Counted from the stretch's first letter, positions 18,193 to 27,755 are shown. The stretch: 51,331 bases of DNA from an uncultured Granulosicoccus sp. (GCA_937924505.1 CALDSR010000063.1:1-51331); one strand, 5' to 3'. Notes: generated by a model from the letters alone, not told the origin. Translations and numbers: made by a program.

Positions 18193-19533
18193 TTATTCAA
18201 CGGGTACTAAAAAATTATTGATCGAGGTGAGATCGTTTTCGCTCAGGGTACCAGCTGCACTCTTGAGGCTGAGCAGGTTGATGATGTAATCATACAAAGC
18301 ACCGGAGTAGTCTGAGCGTGCACGAAAGGTATCGCGTAGTGCCTGCAGCACTTCAACGGATGTCCGTGTGCCTGCACGAAAGCCGGCATCGGTAGCCTCT
18401 GCAGACTGCTGCGTCGATACCAAGGCTTGACGCAAGGCGCGAACCTGGCTGATCGACGCGAGTACACCGCGGTAGCTATCACGCGTTTGTTGTGTCGTAC
18501 TGCGTTCCCGCGCGATCAGTGTCTGCGATGCGCTCATGGCTTCGGCATTGGCTTGGGCTATCTGTGCCTTGATACGCCCGCCTGTCAGTAATGGGAGACT
18601 CAGCTGGACCCTGAGTTCGGTGGCGTCGAGGTCGGTAATGCCCTCGCGTTCGGTTCGGTTTGAAACGGCGATACCGATAAGGTCAACGGTCGGATAGCGG
18701 GATGCACGCTCGACAGCAATTTGTGTTTGCGCCGATTCAGAACTCAGTCTGGCAATGGCAAGCTCGATGTTCTGATCATTGGCCAGTTTGACCCAGGCAT
18801 CGATATTGGTCGGGTTAGGTGGCGTCAGTGGGAAGTCGCGGGCAAGGGTTGCAACTTGTTCGGTGTCAATACCGCTGACCAGGAACAGTGCTTCGCGTGC
18901 GGTTGCCAACTGATTTGATGCGGCAATTTCCTGCGCCACGGCGAGATCATACTGGGCCTGCGCCGAACGCACGTCAGTGATGGGCACGAGTCCAACATCG
19001 AAACGGCGATTGGCTTGTTCGCGCTGGCGATCGATAGCTTGTAATTCGGATTGGCTGAATTCAACATTCGCTTGTGCGCGCAGCACATCGAAGTAGGCAT
19101 TGGCGACTTGCAGAATCAAGGCCTGGTTCTGCGATGCGAATTGCGCTTCTGCCTGCATGACACCGAGTTGTGCCTGATCAAGCAATTTTGAGTTGCTGCG
19201 ATTGAAGATCGTCTGGTTCAGTGTCAGTGATATGGAGTCTTCGCGAAACGTTGAATCAAAACCTGTATTTGCGTTGGTTACACCAACATCGGCGCCCAGT
19301 TGAAGTTGTGGCCGAAAGGCGGACCGGGCCAGCGGCACACGTTGGCGCGCCGCCTCAAGGTCGAAGCCGGCGGCCTGGATTTCGGCGTCGTAAGCTTTTG
19401 CGGCGTTGTAGGCCGCTTTGAGATCTGTTGCGTTGGCTTGTTGGGCCAACGTTAGAAACAGGCAGACGATCAGGGCGCGCACGGAATAACTACCGTGGGT
19501 TCGACGATCCATCAGTTTTCGCGTCATCGTCAT
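18193..19533 (-). CDS. tolC: TolC-family outer-membrane efflux channel
   Basis: 446 aa with a signal peptide (ALIVCLFLTLAQQANATD) and the duplicated alpha-helical/beta outer-membrane efflux protein layout. Family marks include LNQTIFNRS, an NAYFDVLRA helix, RFDVGLVPITDV, LSLPLLTGGRIKAQ and FRAGTRTSVEVLQA. It forms the outer-membrane exit duct for tripartite pumps or type I secretion. It starts 15 bp after the pcm stop, an arrangement common in gammaproteobacteria. Met8 (19512) is an alternative start. No pump or adaptor genes are adjacent. Confidence 0.92.
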   Translation of the reverse strand: MTMTRKLMDRRTHGSYSVRALIVCLFLTLAQQANATDLKAAYNAAKAYDAEIQAAGFDLEAARQRVPLARSAFRPQLQLGADVGVTNANTGFDSTFREDSISLTLNQTIFNRSNSKLLDQAQLGVMQAEAQFASQNQALILQVANAYFDVLRAQANVEFSQSELQAIDRQREQANRRFDVGLVPITDVRSAQAQYDLAVAQEIAASNQLATAREALFLVSGIDTEQVATLARDFPLTPPNPTNIDAWVKLANDQNIELAIARLSSESAQTQIAVERASRYPTVDLIGIAVSNRTEREGITDLDATELRVQLSLPLLTGGRIKAQIAQANAEAMSASQTLIARERSTTQQTRDSYRGVLASISQVRALRQALVSTQQSAEATDAGFRAGTRTSVEVLQALRDTFRARSDYSGALYDYIINLLSLKSAAGTLSENDLTSINNFLVPVE

Positions 19534-19548
19534 AGAGTTAAAAAATGG

Positions 19549-20214
19549 TTAAAAGATAAAACTTGGTCGGTCAGGATCAAAATGAACCAGGGGATCGATA
19601 CGGGTTTCAAAGAGACTTTCGGTCAGCCATTCGACGTCGCTAATACGCGTCATCAGCTGCGCATCCATGGTCGGCTGGCTAAGGTCTCCTATCACTGCAA
19701 ACAACCGGCCACCTACCGCCAGTTTCTGCTTGTAAAAGTCAGGAATGGCCGGAATTGCACCAGAGAAGGCAATGGCCTGGTAGGCGTCACGCGCGTCCCA
19801 TTCTTTTGCAGCGTCTTGCTGTTTCAGAGTCACATTGCTGACACCTGAATCTTTGAGTCTGGCGGCTGCAACATGATGCAGCTCGGGAATGATTTCGATG
19901 CTGTCGCAGTGGGCGGACAGTTTTGCCAGGCAACTGGTCAGATAGCCGCTGCCCGTGCCGATCTCCAGAACCGTATCGGTGACTTCCAGTAGCAGTGATT
20001 GCAGCAAGCGCCCATCGATGGTTGGCTTGAGCATATTCTGGCCATGGCCAATCGGCAGCGCGAAGTCGCTGTAGGCAACACCTGCATAGGCGGCGTCGAG
20101 GAATGCCTCGCGAGGAATATCCGACAACACATCCAGAACACGTTGGTCCAGTACGTCCCAGGGACGTACTTGCTGTTCGATCATGTTGCTGCGGGCTTGC
20201 TGCTGTAAATCCAT
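19549..20214 (-). CDS. pcm: Protein-L-isoaspartate O-methyltransferase family protein
   Basis: 221 aa from the ATG at 20214 (MDLQQQARSNMIEQQVRPW); the open frame continues 17 codons further without merit. It has the SAM-binding motif VLEIGTGSGYLTSCLA, the PCMT-family GHGQNMLKPTIDGRLLQ and AAKEWDARDAYQAIAFSGA. Classical enzymes repair isoaspartyl residues in aged proteins. In this tolC-linked subfamily the C-terminus is shortened and the substrate has not always been shown, so methyltransferase is certain but isoaspartate repair is likely only. It is first gene of pcm-tolC. Confidence 0.85.
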   Translation of the reverse strand: MDLQQQARSNMIEQQVRPWDVLDQRVLDVLSDIPREAFLDAAYAGVAYSDFALPIGHGQNMLKPTIDGRLLQSLLLEVTDTVLEIGTGSGYLTSCLAKLSAHCDSIEIIPELHHVAAARLKDSGVSNVTLKQQDAAKEWDARDAYQAIAFSGAIPAIPDFYKQKLAVGGRLFAVIGDLSQPTMDAQLMTRISDVEWLTESLFETRIDPLVHFDPDRPSFIF

Positions 20215-20323
20215 GGGAAAGTTGTCTTGCGCGTCAATGTGGATGGAATTATAGCCTGCCCACACTCAACAACGGTTACGACCGGGTATCCGCATTAGAC
20301 TTGCTGTATGCAATACAATTTTT

Positions 20324-20383
20324 TCCCTGACACCGTGGCACCGTAATACGATTGCAACAGTGTCAGGGAAGCGCTTACAGCGC
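20324..20383. repeat. Two inverted repeats downstream of the cold-shock gene
   Basis: TCCCTGACAC (20324-20333) and GTGTCAGGGA (20360-20369) pair perfectly over 10 bp around 26 nt. Next to it GCGCT-TAC-AGCGC (20371-20383) forms a 5-bp stem. They follow the cspA stop on the minus strand, so they may end its mRNA. On that strand the larger stem is followed by A residues, not T, which argues against a normal intrinsic terminator. Confidence 0.45.
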
Positions 20384-20393
20384 CGCTTGTAAC

Positions 20394-20597
20394 TTACTCG
20401 GGAACAACTCCGCTGGCTTGCGGACCCTTGGCGCCCTGTTCGATATCAAATCGAACTTTCTGACCTTCATTCAAAGTCTTGAATCCATCTGACTGAATCG
20501 CTGAAAAATGCACGAAAACGTCGTCGCCGCCATCGTCCTGCGCCAGAAATCCAAACCCTTTGGATTCGTTAAACCACTTCACCGTACCTGTTGCCAT
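20394..20597 (-). CDS. CspA-family cold-shock protein
   Basis: 67 aa, the standard length. RNP-1 KGFGFL and RNP-2 VFVHFSAI are both intact in [21 protein letters not shown] context. It is an OB-fold single-strand nucleic acid binder and RNA chaperone. The open frame runs back to 20639, but the true start is the ATG at 20597, preceded by AGGTGAG at good spacing. It lies downstream of rhlB on the same strand with a 166-bp gap, long enough for its own promoter and a 5' leader of the type cold-shock genes use. Confidence 0.95.
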   Translation of the reverse strand: MATGTVKWFNESKGFGFLAQDDGGDDVFVHFSAIQSDGFKTLNEGQKVRFDIEQGAKGPQASGVVPE

Positions 20598-20727
20598 CTT
20601 TCTCACCTCAACCAAATGAACGTTTGGTGGCGGGAGCACCCTTTAGAATTAGCTTTGCCACCGGCCCCAGTCTACTGGTTTTCGTGACGCGGTCTACAGT
20701 TTTGATGATTTTTGGTCTGTCTATTTG

Positions 20728-20745
20728 CCGTCATTGGCCTGACGG
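20728..20745. repeat. Small hairpin between rhlB and cspA
   Basis: CCGTCA-TTGGCC-TGACGG makes a 6-bp stem with a 6-nt loop, 19 bp beyond the rhlB stop on the minus strand. No T-run follows. It may mark the rhlB 3' end or be part of the cspA leader. Confidence 0.35.
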
Positions 20746-20763
20746 TGAACCGTCTATCGGTGG

Positions 20764-22221
20764 CTAGCTGCCACCTTCTGCGGCGGGCTTGGGTTTACGG
20801 CGGCGTCGCCGACGCTTGGGTTTATCGACGCCTGTGCTCGAAGCCGCGGAGTTTGTGCTGGCGGCTGCGGAGTTTGCGGTGCTATCTGGGGTTGGATTGC
20901 TTCGATTTTTGCTCTGAGCACCGCTGCGATTCTGACTGCGACCGCGGCCACCCTGCGTGCGTCCCTTGCCACGACCACGAGCGTCCCGGCCACGCGCGTC
21001 CTGACTGACACGATCACGTTCGATACGGGCAGGTTTCTTCGGCTCAACCAGCAGCTCATCAGTGATCGCGGCCAGCGGAATGGTCTGACCGATATATTCC
21101 TGAATTTCCGGTAGTGAAAACGAGTAGTTTTCGCAGGCAAAACTGACCGCGACACCTTCGGAACCGGCGCGCGCTGTTCGTCCGATTCGATGGACATAGT
21201 CTTCGGCCTGTTGGGGCAGGTCGTAATTGAACACATGGCTTACATCGTCAATGTGCAATCCGCGAGCAGCCACATCAGTTGCGATCAGTACCGGCAGTTC
21301 GCCAGCGGTGAAATCCTTCAAAATTCGTTGGCGCTTGTTTTGGCGCACATCACCGGACAAGGTACCGCAGCTAATGCCGTTGCCGACAAGATAGGACTCG
21401 ATGCGTTCGGCCGCCCGCTTGGTGTTGACAAAGATAATTGAGCGTGGTGGTTGCAAAGTGTTCAACAAGCCGAGTAGCAGGGGTATCTTTTCGTCGGTTG
21501 CTGGCTGATAAAGTGATTGCTCAACGCCATCGGCAGTGACCCCCGTGGTTTCAGTCTGCAGCTGTTGCGGGTTATCCATGTGCTCGTAGGCGAGCTCCAT
21601 GACGCGGTGCGACAAGGTAGCCGAGAAAAGCATGCTCAAACGCTCGCCAGGCGCTGGCATGCGTCGAAGCAGAAAGCGAATGTCGGCGATAAAGCCGAGA
21701 TCGAACATGCGATCAGCTTCGTCAAGTACCGCAATTTCAAGCGTTTTCAGATTGAAAACTTTTTGCTTGAAGTAATCGATCAGGCGCCCGGGCGTACCGA
21801 TAAGAACATCGACACCGTCGGCCAGTTGTTTTCGTTGCTTCTCGTAGTCGATGCCGCCATACACGACGGCTGTTTTCAGATGGGTATGTTTTGCCAATGA
21901 TTCAGCGTCCTTGGCAATCTGGATAGCCAACTCGCGGGTCGGAGCAATAACCAGCATGCGTGGTTGCCCGGCTTGTCGATTTTCAGGTTCGTGTTCGAGC
22001 AGTCGGGCAAAACTGCCAAGCAGAAAGGCGGCGGTCTTGCCCGTACCGGTTTGTGCTTGTGCAGCAATGTCGTTACCAGCAGCGATGGCTGGCAGGGTCA
22101 GTCCCTGTATTTCGGTGCACAGGGTAAAACCGAGCTCATCGGTGGCTGCAATCAATGGTGCAGGCAGCTTGAGTTCAGCGAAGCTTGTCACTACCTTGGG
22201 ACTAGTAGCATCGTCGGTCAT
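20764..22221 (-). CDS. rhlB: DEAD-box RNA helicase RhlB-like
   Basis: 485 aa from the ATG at 22221 (MTDDATSPKV). It has the Q motif near 33-39, motif I AQTGTGKT (56-63), Ia PTRELA, DEAD (167-170), SAT, ATDVAARGLH and motif VI HRIGRTARAG. The core (YGGIDYEKQRKQL, DRMFDLGFIADIR, SLPEIQEYIG) matches RhlB better than RhlE. The C-terminus has a long tail, first rich in Arg, Gly and Gln and then in Ala, Ser and Asn, ending in a run of Arg and Lys, longer than in E. coli RhlB. RhlB unwinds RNA in the degradosome. The divergent neighbour trxA followed by rho is the conserved RhlB context. Confidence 0.92.
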   Translation of the reverse strand: MTDDATSPKVVTSFAELKLPAPLIAATDELGFTLCTEIQGLTLPAIAAGNDIAAQAQTGTGKTAAFLLGSFARLLEHEPENRQAGQPRMLVIAPTRELAIQIAKDAESLAKHTHLKTAVVYGGIDYEKQRKQLADGVDVLIGTPGRLIDYFKQKVFNLKTLEIAVLDEADRMFDLGFIADIRFLLRRMPAPGERLSMLFSATLSHRVMELAYEHMDNPQQLQTETTGVTADGVEQSLYQPATDEKIPLLLGLLNTLQPPRSIIFVNTKRAAERIESYLVGNGISCGTLSGDVRQNKRQRILKDFTAGELPVLIATDVAARGLHIDDVSHVFNYDLPQQAEDYVHRIGRTARAGSEGVAVSFACENYSFSLPEIQEYIGQTIPLAAITDELLVEPKKPARIERDRVSQDARGRDARGRGKGRTQGGRGRSQNRSGAQSKNRSNPTPDSTANSAAASTNSAASSTGVDKPKRRRRRRKPKPAAEGGS

Positions 22222-22356
22222 GCGGTCTGGTAGAGTGGCGGCATAGAATGTTGTGATTCGGCAACTTTTTTTAATGCCCGATGACCAATGCCCCGGACCC
22301 ATGAATTAGACACGCCAGCCTTTGGCATCGATTACGAACCGAGACAGGAGGAGCCC

Positions 22357-22683
22357 TTGAGCGACCATATTACACATATTAGTGATTCGACTTTCGAAGA
22401 AGAGGTACTAAATTCCAGTACGCCAGTCCTTGTGGACTATTGGGCGGAGTGGTGTGGGCCCTGCAAGGCCATTGGTCCGGTACTCGAAGACGTTGCACCG
22501 GGCTATTCCGGCAAGGTGAAAATCGTCAAGATGAACATTGACGAAAACCCGAATACGCCGCCCAAGTACGGCATTCGGAGCATTCCAACACTGATGCTGT
22601 TCAAAAACGGCGCAGTAGAAAGCACCAAGGTGGGCAGTCTGAACAAGTCTCAACTGACTGAATTTCTCGACGAACACGCCTGA
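22357..22683 (+). CDS. trxA: Thioredoxin 1
   Basis: 108 aa with active site WCGPC (32-36) and the cis-proline loop RSIPTLMLF, end to end like E. coli TrxA. It reduces cytoplasmic protein disulfides with electrons from thioredoxin reductase. The start is TTG at 22357: AGGAGGAG at 22346-22353 sits just upstream and the alignment with other thioredoxins begins there; the longer open frame from 22288 is not native. It is divergent from rhlB and upstream of rho. Confidence 0.96.
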   Translation: MSDHITHISDSTFEEEVLNSSTPVLVDYWAEWCGPCKAIGPVLEDVAPGYSGKVKIVKMNIDENPNTPPKYGIRSIPTLMLFKNGAVESTKVGSLNKSQLTEFLDEHA

Positions 22684-23024
22684 TTTTTATCAGATTGACC
22701 CTGCCATTTACTGGGTAGATGGCAGGGGAATTGCACATCAGCCTCCATTCATTCACGAAATTGGCCTGATAACGGCCCTGTTTTCTGAAATTTAGTGCTG
22801 AACTGATCAGCGGATGGCGAGCTTTGCTGGACCTTCGTGCTGTGTCGTGCTAGATTGTCCCTATTCGAGATCCGTGCAGCCAGCCCACTCCTTGGCGCTC
22901 GCGCAACCCCAGACTAACTGCTGCTTCATTTCGTAATCAAAGATTGTCTCGCCATGAATTGTCATGGCTTTCCCATCCCGGCGATTCTCGCCCACCCCTC
23001 AAGTCACACCCCTGTCTAATCTGT
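22684..23024 (+). promoter_or_regulatory. rho leader region with hairpins and a C-rich, G-poor tract
   Basis: A 341-bp non-coding gap between trxA and rho. CCCTGCCAT (22699-22707) and ATGGCAGGG (22719-22727) form a perfect 9-bp stem shortly after the trxA stop. GCCATGA-ATTG-TCATGGC (22951-22968) forms a 7-bp stem with a 4-nt loop. From about 22968 to 23023 the plus strand is nearly half C and poor in G, the composition of a Rho-utilisation (rut) site. Known rho genes are autoregulated by Rho-dependent termination in the leader, and this tract is placed to do that. Confidence 0.55.
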
Positions 23025-24281
23025 ATGAACCTGACCGATTTAAAAAAGAAAAACCCAACCGAGCTCATGGAGCTCGCCGAGTCGATTGGCGTCGATAACA
23101 TCGCGCGGCAACGCAAACAGGACATGATCTTCTCGATCCTGAAAGCGCACTCGCGAAAGGGCGAAGACATCTTTGGCGGTGGTGTTCTTGAAATTCTGCA
23201 GGATGGCTTCGGCTTTCTGAGGTCGGCGGACAGCTCCTATCTGGCGGGCCCTGACGATATTTATGTATCGCCCAGTCAAATTCGTCGATTTGCCTTGCGT
23301 ACCGGGGACACGATTTTCGGCAAGATCCGCCCACCGAAGGAAGGTGAGCGTTACTTTGCGCTGCTCAAGGTGGATGAAATCAATTTCGGCCCCCCTGAGC
23401 AGGCCAAGAACAAGGTCTTGTTTGAAAACCTGACGCCACTGCACGCCAATGATCGTCTGACGATGGAGCGTGGTAATGGCTCTACCGAAGACATAACCGC
23501 TCGTATCATTGATTTCGCGGCGCCGATTGGTAAAGGCCAGCGTGGTTTGATCGTGTCTCCACCGAAAGCGGGCAAGACCTTGATGTTGCAAAACATTGCA
23601 CAAAGCATCGCCGCCAATTCTCCAGATTCCTATCTGATTGTTTTGCTGATCGATGAACGGCCGGAAGAAGTCACCGAGATGCAACGCATGGTTCAAGGTG
23701 AAGTTATCTCGAGTACCTTTGACGAACCTGCGGCACGCCACGTACAGGTTGCCGAGATGGTTATCGAGAAAGCCAAGCGGCTTGTTGAGCACAAGAAAGA
23801 TGTCGTTATTCTGCTCGATTCAATTACGCGTCTGGCGCGCGCCTACAACACAGTTGTGCCTTCATCCGGCAAAGTGTTGACCGGTGGTGTGGATGCCAAT
23901 GCACTGCATCGACCCAAGCGATTCTTCGGTGCGGCGCGTAATATCGAAGAGGGTGGCAGCTTGACGATCATCGCAACTGCATTGGTCGATACGGGTTCGA
24001 AGATGGACGAAGTCATTTACGAAGAGTTCAAGGGCACCGGTAATATGGAATTGCACCTTGATCGACGTATTGCGGAGAAGCGCGTATTCCCGGCCATCAA
24101 TATCAATCGTTCCGGTACGCGTCGTGAGGAGCTCATGATGGATCAGGAAGAGTTGCAGAAGACCTGGATCTTGCGCAAGTTCATCCATTCAATGGATGAA
24201 ATAGAGGCGGTTGAATTCCTGCTTGGTCGATTGCAACAAACCAAGACGAACAATGAGTTCTTCGATTCGATGAAACGTTAG
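23025..24281 (+). CDS. rho: Transcription termination factor Rho
   Basis: 418 aa, almost exactly the usual length. It starts MNLTDLKKK at the ATG 23025, as in other Rho proteins; the frame is open to 22944 but that part is leader. The RNA-binding N-domain carries GFGFLR (61-66). The ATPase has the P-loop VSPPKAGKT (177-185), [27 protein letters not shown] (Walker B and Q-loop region) and [20 protein letters not shown]. The hexameric helicase terminates transcription at rut-containing RNAs. It shares the trxA side of the conserved rhlB/trxA-rho locus. Confidence 0.98.
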   Translation: MNLTDLKKKNPTELMELAESIGVDNIARQRKQDMIFSILKAHSRKGEDIFGGGVLEILQDGFGFLRSADSSYLAGPDDIYVSPSQIRRFALRTGDTIFGKIRPPKEGERYFALLKVDEINFGPPEQAKNKVLFENLTPLHANDRLTMERGNGSTEDITARIIDFAAPIGKGQRGLIVSPPKAGKTLMLQNIAQSIAANSPDSYLIVLLIDERPEEVTEMQRMVQGEVISSTFDEPAARHVQVAEMVIEKAKRLVEHKKDVVILLDSITRLARAYNTVVPSSGKVLTGGVDANALHRPKRFFGAARNIEEGGSLTIIATALVDTGSKMDEVIYEEFKGTGNMELHLDRRIAEKRVFPAININRSGTRREELMMDQEELQKTWILRKFIHSMDEIEAVEFLLGRLQQTKTNNEFFDSMKR

Positions 24282-24297
24282 GGAGTTGCTTTCTTAG

Positions 24298-25584
24298 TTA
24301 GCTGTTCTCTCTGGCTATCGCGCGATAACCGATATCACGTCGGTAACGCCGATCTTTCCAATGCACGATTTCTGCACCTTTGTCAGCCAAGGTCTTGGCA
24401 TCACGGAGGCTTGTCGCTTGTGCGGTCACACACATGACGCGCCCGCCCGCCGTTTGCAGCTCATTGCCATCCAGTCGTGTGCCGGCATGAAACACCTTGC
24501 AGCCACTGTCATCGGCCGCCGCAACACCGCTGATAGCTTCTCCCTTGCTACTGCCTTCTGGATAGTTACCGGCGGCCAACACGATACCAATCGCACTACC
24601 ATCGAGCCAGTGAGCGTGCTGGCTCGGCAGGTTGCCATCCACCGCGGCATTGAGCAAGGGCAATAAATCCGATTCAAGACGCATCATCAACGGTTGTGTT
24701 TCGGGGTCACCCAATCGCACGTTGTATTCAACAACCCGTGCCTTGCCTTCATCATCGATCATCAAACCGACATATAAAAAGCCAATGAAGGGCATGCCAT
24801 CGTTGTTCAGGGCATCGATAGTGGGTTGCAGGATGTCCTTGACGACATGCGCGTGTACTGAGTCGGTCACGACGGGGGCGGGTGAGTAAGCACCCATGCC
24901 ACCGGTATTCGGGCCAAGGTCGCCTTCATCACGTGCCTTGTGATCCTGGCTGGTTGCCAGTGGCAGACAATCGGTTCCCGAAACGATCGCAATGAAACTT
25001 GCTTCCTCGCCTGCGAGGAATTCTTCGACGACAATTGTGGCGCTGGCCTGACCAAAGCGACGCTCGCCTAACATGGCATGGACTGCGTTGCTCGCCTCTT
25101 CAACCGTTTGTGCGACAACCACACCCTTGCCTGCGGCCAGTCCATCAGCCTTGATGACAATGGGCGCGCCTTGTTGCTTGATCCATTCGATCGCCTTGTC
25201 AGCCTCCGTGAATGTGGCATGGGCGGCGGTCGGTATCTTGTTCCTCTGCATAAAGGCTTTGGCGAATGCCTTGCTGCCTTCGAGTTGGGCGGCTGCTGCC
25301 ACAGGGGCAAAGATGCGCAGGCCTGCGGCGTGAAACTGATCGGCGATACCGAGCACCAGCGGTGCTTCAGGGCCGACAACGGTCAAGGCCACATCGTTGT
25401 CCCTGGCGTAGTTGATCAAGCCGTCAATATCGTCAACGGCGATATCAACGTTGGTTGATTTCGGTTCTGACGCGGTACCGGGATTGCCGGGTGCGGCCGT
25501 GATGTGGGTGACTTCGGGGGAGGCGGCGAGTTTCCAGACGAGCGCATGTTCGCGACCACCGCTACCTACGACGAGAATGTGCAT
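24298..25584 (-). CDS. purD: Phosphoribosylamine-glycine ligase (GAR synthetase)
   Basis: 428 aa from the ATG at 25584 (MHILVVGSGGREHALVW), the conserved N-terminus; the open frame to 25647 is not native. It has the ATP-grasp fold with GPEAPLVLGIAD, IKADGLAAGKGVVVA, EEFLAGEEASFIA, NTGGMGAYSPAP and NVRLGDPETQPLMMRL. It makes glycinamide ribonucleotide in purine synthesis. It converges on rho (16-bp gap). The usual partner purH is not in the window. Confidence 0.97.
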   Translation of the reverse strand: MHILVVGSGGREHALVWKLAASPEVTHITAAPGNPGTASEPKSTNVDIAVDDIDGLINYARDNDVALTVVGPEAPLVLGIADQFHAAGLRIFAPVAAAAQLEGSKAFAKAFMQRNKIPTAAHATFTEADKAIEWIKQQGAPIVIKADGLAAGKGVVVAQTVEEASNAVHAMLGERRFGQASATIVVEEFLAGEEASFIAIVSGTDCLPLATSQDHKARDEGDLGPNTGGMGAYSPAPVVTDSVHAHVVKDILQPTIDALNNDGMPFIGFLYVGLMIDDEGKARVVEYNVRLGDPETQPLMMRLESDLLPLLNAAVDGNLPSQHAHWLDGSAIGIVLAAGNYPEGSSKGEAISGVAAADDSGCKVFHAGTRLDGNELQTAGGRVMCVTAQATSLRDAKTLADKGAEIVHWKDRRYRRDIGYRAIARENS

Positions 25585-25613
25585 CTTTTGTGCTGCCTTG
25601 ATAAAAGCGCTTA

Positions 25614-26837
25614 GTGTACTGTGTCGCAGTGATAAATCGCGCACCACACTCTCGCGTTAATGATATTTCGATCTCAGCCATTGCCATGGGGTTGCTCGCG
25701 GCGATTGTCGGTTTCGCTGGATCGTTTACCGTGGTGTTGCAAGGCTTTCGAACCGCGGGTGCCTCGGAGGCTGAAGCCGCATCAGCCTTGATGGCCTTGA
25801 CCGTGGGCATGGGTGTCTCCGGCATCACGCTGGCCTGGCGTTATCGGATGCCGATTGGCGTTGCCTGGTCGACACCGGGCTCTGCCTTGCTGATCTCGTC
25901 TGGTGCCGCACTGTCGAGTGTCAATGTGGCCATCGGGGCTTATTTGTTCAGCGCCGTGTTATTGATCATCGCCGGCGTCTTCCGACCACTGGGACGCTTG
26001 ATCGAAGCCATACCGTCAAGCCTTGCGAATGCCATGCTGGCCGGTGTGTTGTTGATGATCTGTGTAGCACCGGTTCAGGCCCTGGCAAGCGAGACCTTGT
26101 TGGCGTTGCCGGTTGTACTGACCTGGTATGTGGTTGGTCGATATCGGCGTATGCTGGCTGTGCCGGCCGCCCTGATAGTACTGGTACCGATTGTGTTGCT
26201 GCATATTGGCGTGCCGGACGAGTTTGCCGCCGAGTTTCGTCAAGCCTTGATACCTGCACCGATATTCCTGACGCCCCAGTTTGAACTAGATGCATTGGTG
26301 AGCATCGGCATACCACTGTTTGTGGTCACGATGGCCTCGCAGAATGTTCCTGGTATTGCGGTATTGCGGGCCAATGGGTATACGCCCAGGGCGGGACCCT
26401 TGATCACCAATACGGGCATTTTCAGCCTGCTCGCAGCACCCCTGGGTTCGCATGGCATCAACCTCGCCGCCATTACCGCGGCGATGATGTCCGGTGAGGA
26501 CTCACACCCGGATGCCTCACGTCGCTATTGGGCAGCGTTGACAGCAGGCATTGCGTACATCCTGATGGGTTTGCTTGCCGGTGCGATCAGCTTGTTGGTG
26601 ACACTGTTACCACAAATCATTGTTCAAGCGATTGCCGGGCTTGCCTTGCTAGGCTCATTTACGGGTGCATTGGTGTCGGCCTTTGCCGTTGAACAAGAAC
26701 GTGAAGCTGCTGCCGTTACGTTCTTGTTTGCCGCATCCGGGCTGACCCTGTTGAGTGTTGGTGGTGCATTCTGGGGGCTTCTGGTGGGTGGTGTCATGTT
26801 GTATCTGTTGAACCGAAAACGAGTGAGTCAAGCATGA
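25614..26837 (+). CDS. BenE-family membrane transporter (benzoate/H+ symporter-like)
   Basis: About 407 aa with 11-12 hydrophobic helices. It resembles BenE in AIVGFAGSFTVVLQGFRTAGAS near the N-terminus, GVAWSTPGSALL, PSSLANAMLAGVLL, ASQNVPGIAVLRANGY and SHGINLAAITAAMMSGEDSH. BenE imports benzoate or related carboxylates with protons. The start is uncertain: GTG 25614 or GTG 25629 are both possible. It is divergent from purD (29-bp gap). Its stop overlaps the start of the next gene (ATGA), so the lyase and the transporter are translationally coupled and the imported acid may feed the lyase. Confidence 0.85.
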   Translation: MYCVAVINRAPHSRVNDISISAIAMGLLAAIVGFAGSFTVVLQGFRTAGASEAEAASALMALTVGMGVSGITLAWRYRMPIGVAWSTPGSALLISSGAALSSVNVAIGAYLFSAVLLIIAGVFRPLGRLIEAIPSSLANAMLAGVLLMICVAPVQALASETLLALPVVLTWYVVGRYRRMLAVPAALIVLVPIVLLHIGVPDEFAAEFRQALIPAPIFLTPQFELDALVSIGIPLFVVTMASQNVPGIAVLRANGYTPRAGPLITNTGIFSLLAAPLGSHGINLAAITAAMMSGEDSHPDASRRYWAALTAGIAYILMGLLAGAISLLVTLLPQIIVQAIAGLALLGSFTGALVSAFAVEQEREAAAVTFLFAASGLTLLSVGGAFWGLLVGGVMLYLLNRKRVSQA

Positions 26838-27727
26838 GAGAACATCCCATGACGTTTTGTCGTAGTGCCTTGTTCATGCCGGCAAGTAATGAGCGTGTGT
26901 TGGCCAAAGGCCCAACGCTTGATTGTGATGCGGTGATTGTTGATCTTGAGGACTCTGTTGCACCGGATGCAAAAGATGCTGCACGCCATTCTGCAGTCAC
27001 GGCCCTTGAAGAACAGGACTATGGTTTTCGCTTGCGTGCCCTGCGGGTCAACGCTGTCGATACCGAATGGCATGCGGACGACATGCAAGCGGTGATTGCC
27101 TGCAAGCCTGATGTGTTGGTCATGCCCAAGGTGGAATCAGTTAGTGATATTGCCAAGACCAGCGCTGTGCTCGATGCACAGGCGTTTGACTGTGAAATCT
27201 GGGCAATGATTGAAACACCTGTCGCTGTGCTGCATGTTGAACAGATTGCCGCGAGTGTCAGTCAACACCCGCGTCTGTCACGCCTTGTTGCAGGCACCAA
27301 TGATCTGGCGCGAACTGTCGGTATGCCCATCAGTCGTGATCGACACTATTTGCTGCCGTGGTTGATGCAATGTGTCGCCGCAGCCAAGGCGTATGGCTTG
27401 CAGATTCTCGATGGTATTTATAATGACTTTGCCGATAGTGAAGGCTTCGCCTCGGAATGTCATGCCGGTGTGATGATGGGCATGGATGGCAAGACTCTGA
27501 TTCATCCGATGCAAATAGCGCCGGCAAATGCTGCATGGACACCGTCGGTGGAAAGCATAAGCGAGGCGCGAGAAATCGTCGCGACGTTTGCACAGTCACA
27601 ACATCAGCAGGCGGGTGTAGTACAGATTAATGGTCGAATGATTGAACGCCTGCATCTCGAGATGGCGGAACGAACGCTGGCTATTGCAGCGGATATCGCT
27701 CAGCGAGGCGAATCGAGCCCCGCATGA
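26834..27727 (+). CDS. HpcH/HpaI-CitE family CoA-ester lyase
   Basis: 297 aa, a TIM-barrel C-C lyase of the citrate lyase beta/malyl-CoA lyase type. Motifs: FMPASNERVLAKG, VIVDLEDSVAPDAKDAAR with the acidic metal ligands, LRALRVNAVDT, LVMPKVES, WAMIETPVAVL and AGTNDLARTVG near the C-terminal half, then GKTLIHPMQI. The family cleaves or forms beta-hydroxyacyl-CoA esters such as malyl-CoA or citramalyl-CoA; the substrate here is not evident. It overlaps the BenE gene by 4 bp (ATGA). Met6 (26849) is an alternative start. It converges on an SDR gene 28 bp away. Confidence 0.85.
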   Translation: MREHPMTFCRSALFMPASNERVLAKGPTLDCDAVIVDLEDSVAPDAKDAARHSAVTALEEQDYGFRLRALRVNAVDTEWHADDMQAVIACKPDVLVMPKVESVSDIAKTSAVLDAQAFDCEIWAMIETPVAVLHVEQIAASVSQHPRLSRLVAGTNDLARTVGMPISRDRHYLLPWLMQCVAAAKAYGLQILDGIYNDFADSEGFASECHAGVMMGMDGKTLIHPMQIAPANAAWTPSVESISEAREIVATFAQSQHQQAGVVQINGRMIERLHLEMAERTLAIAADIAQRGESSPA

Positions 27728-27755
27728 ACCGGTGGCAAGATTGCGCGCTCATCAC

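Noticed and set aside
20324..20370. 10-bp inverted repeat as an intrinsic terminator of cspA
   Set aside because: On the cspA strand the stem is followed by A residues and not T, so it is listed only as a repeat.
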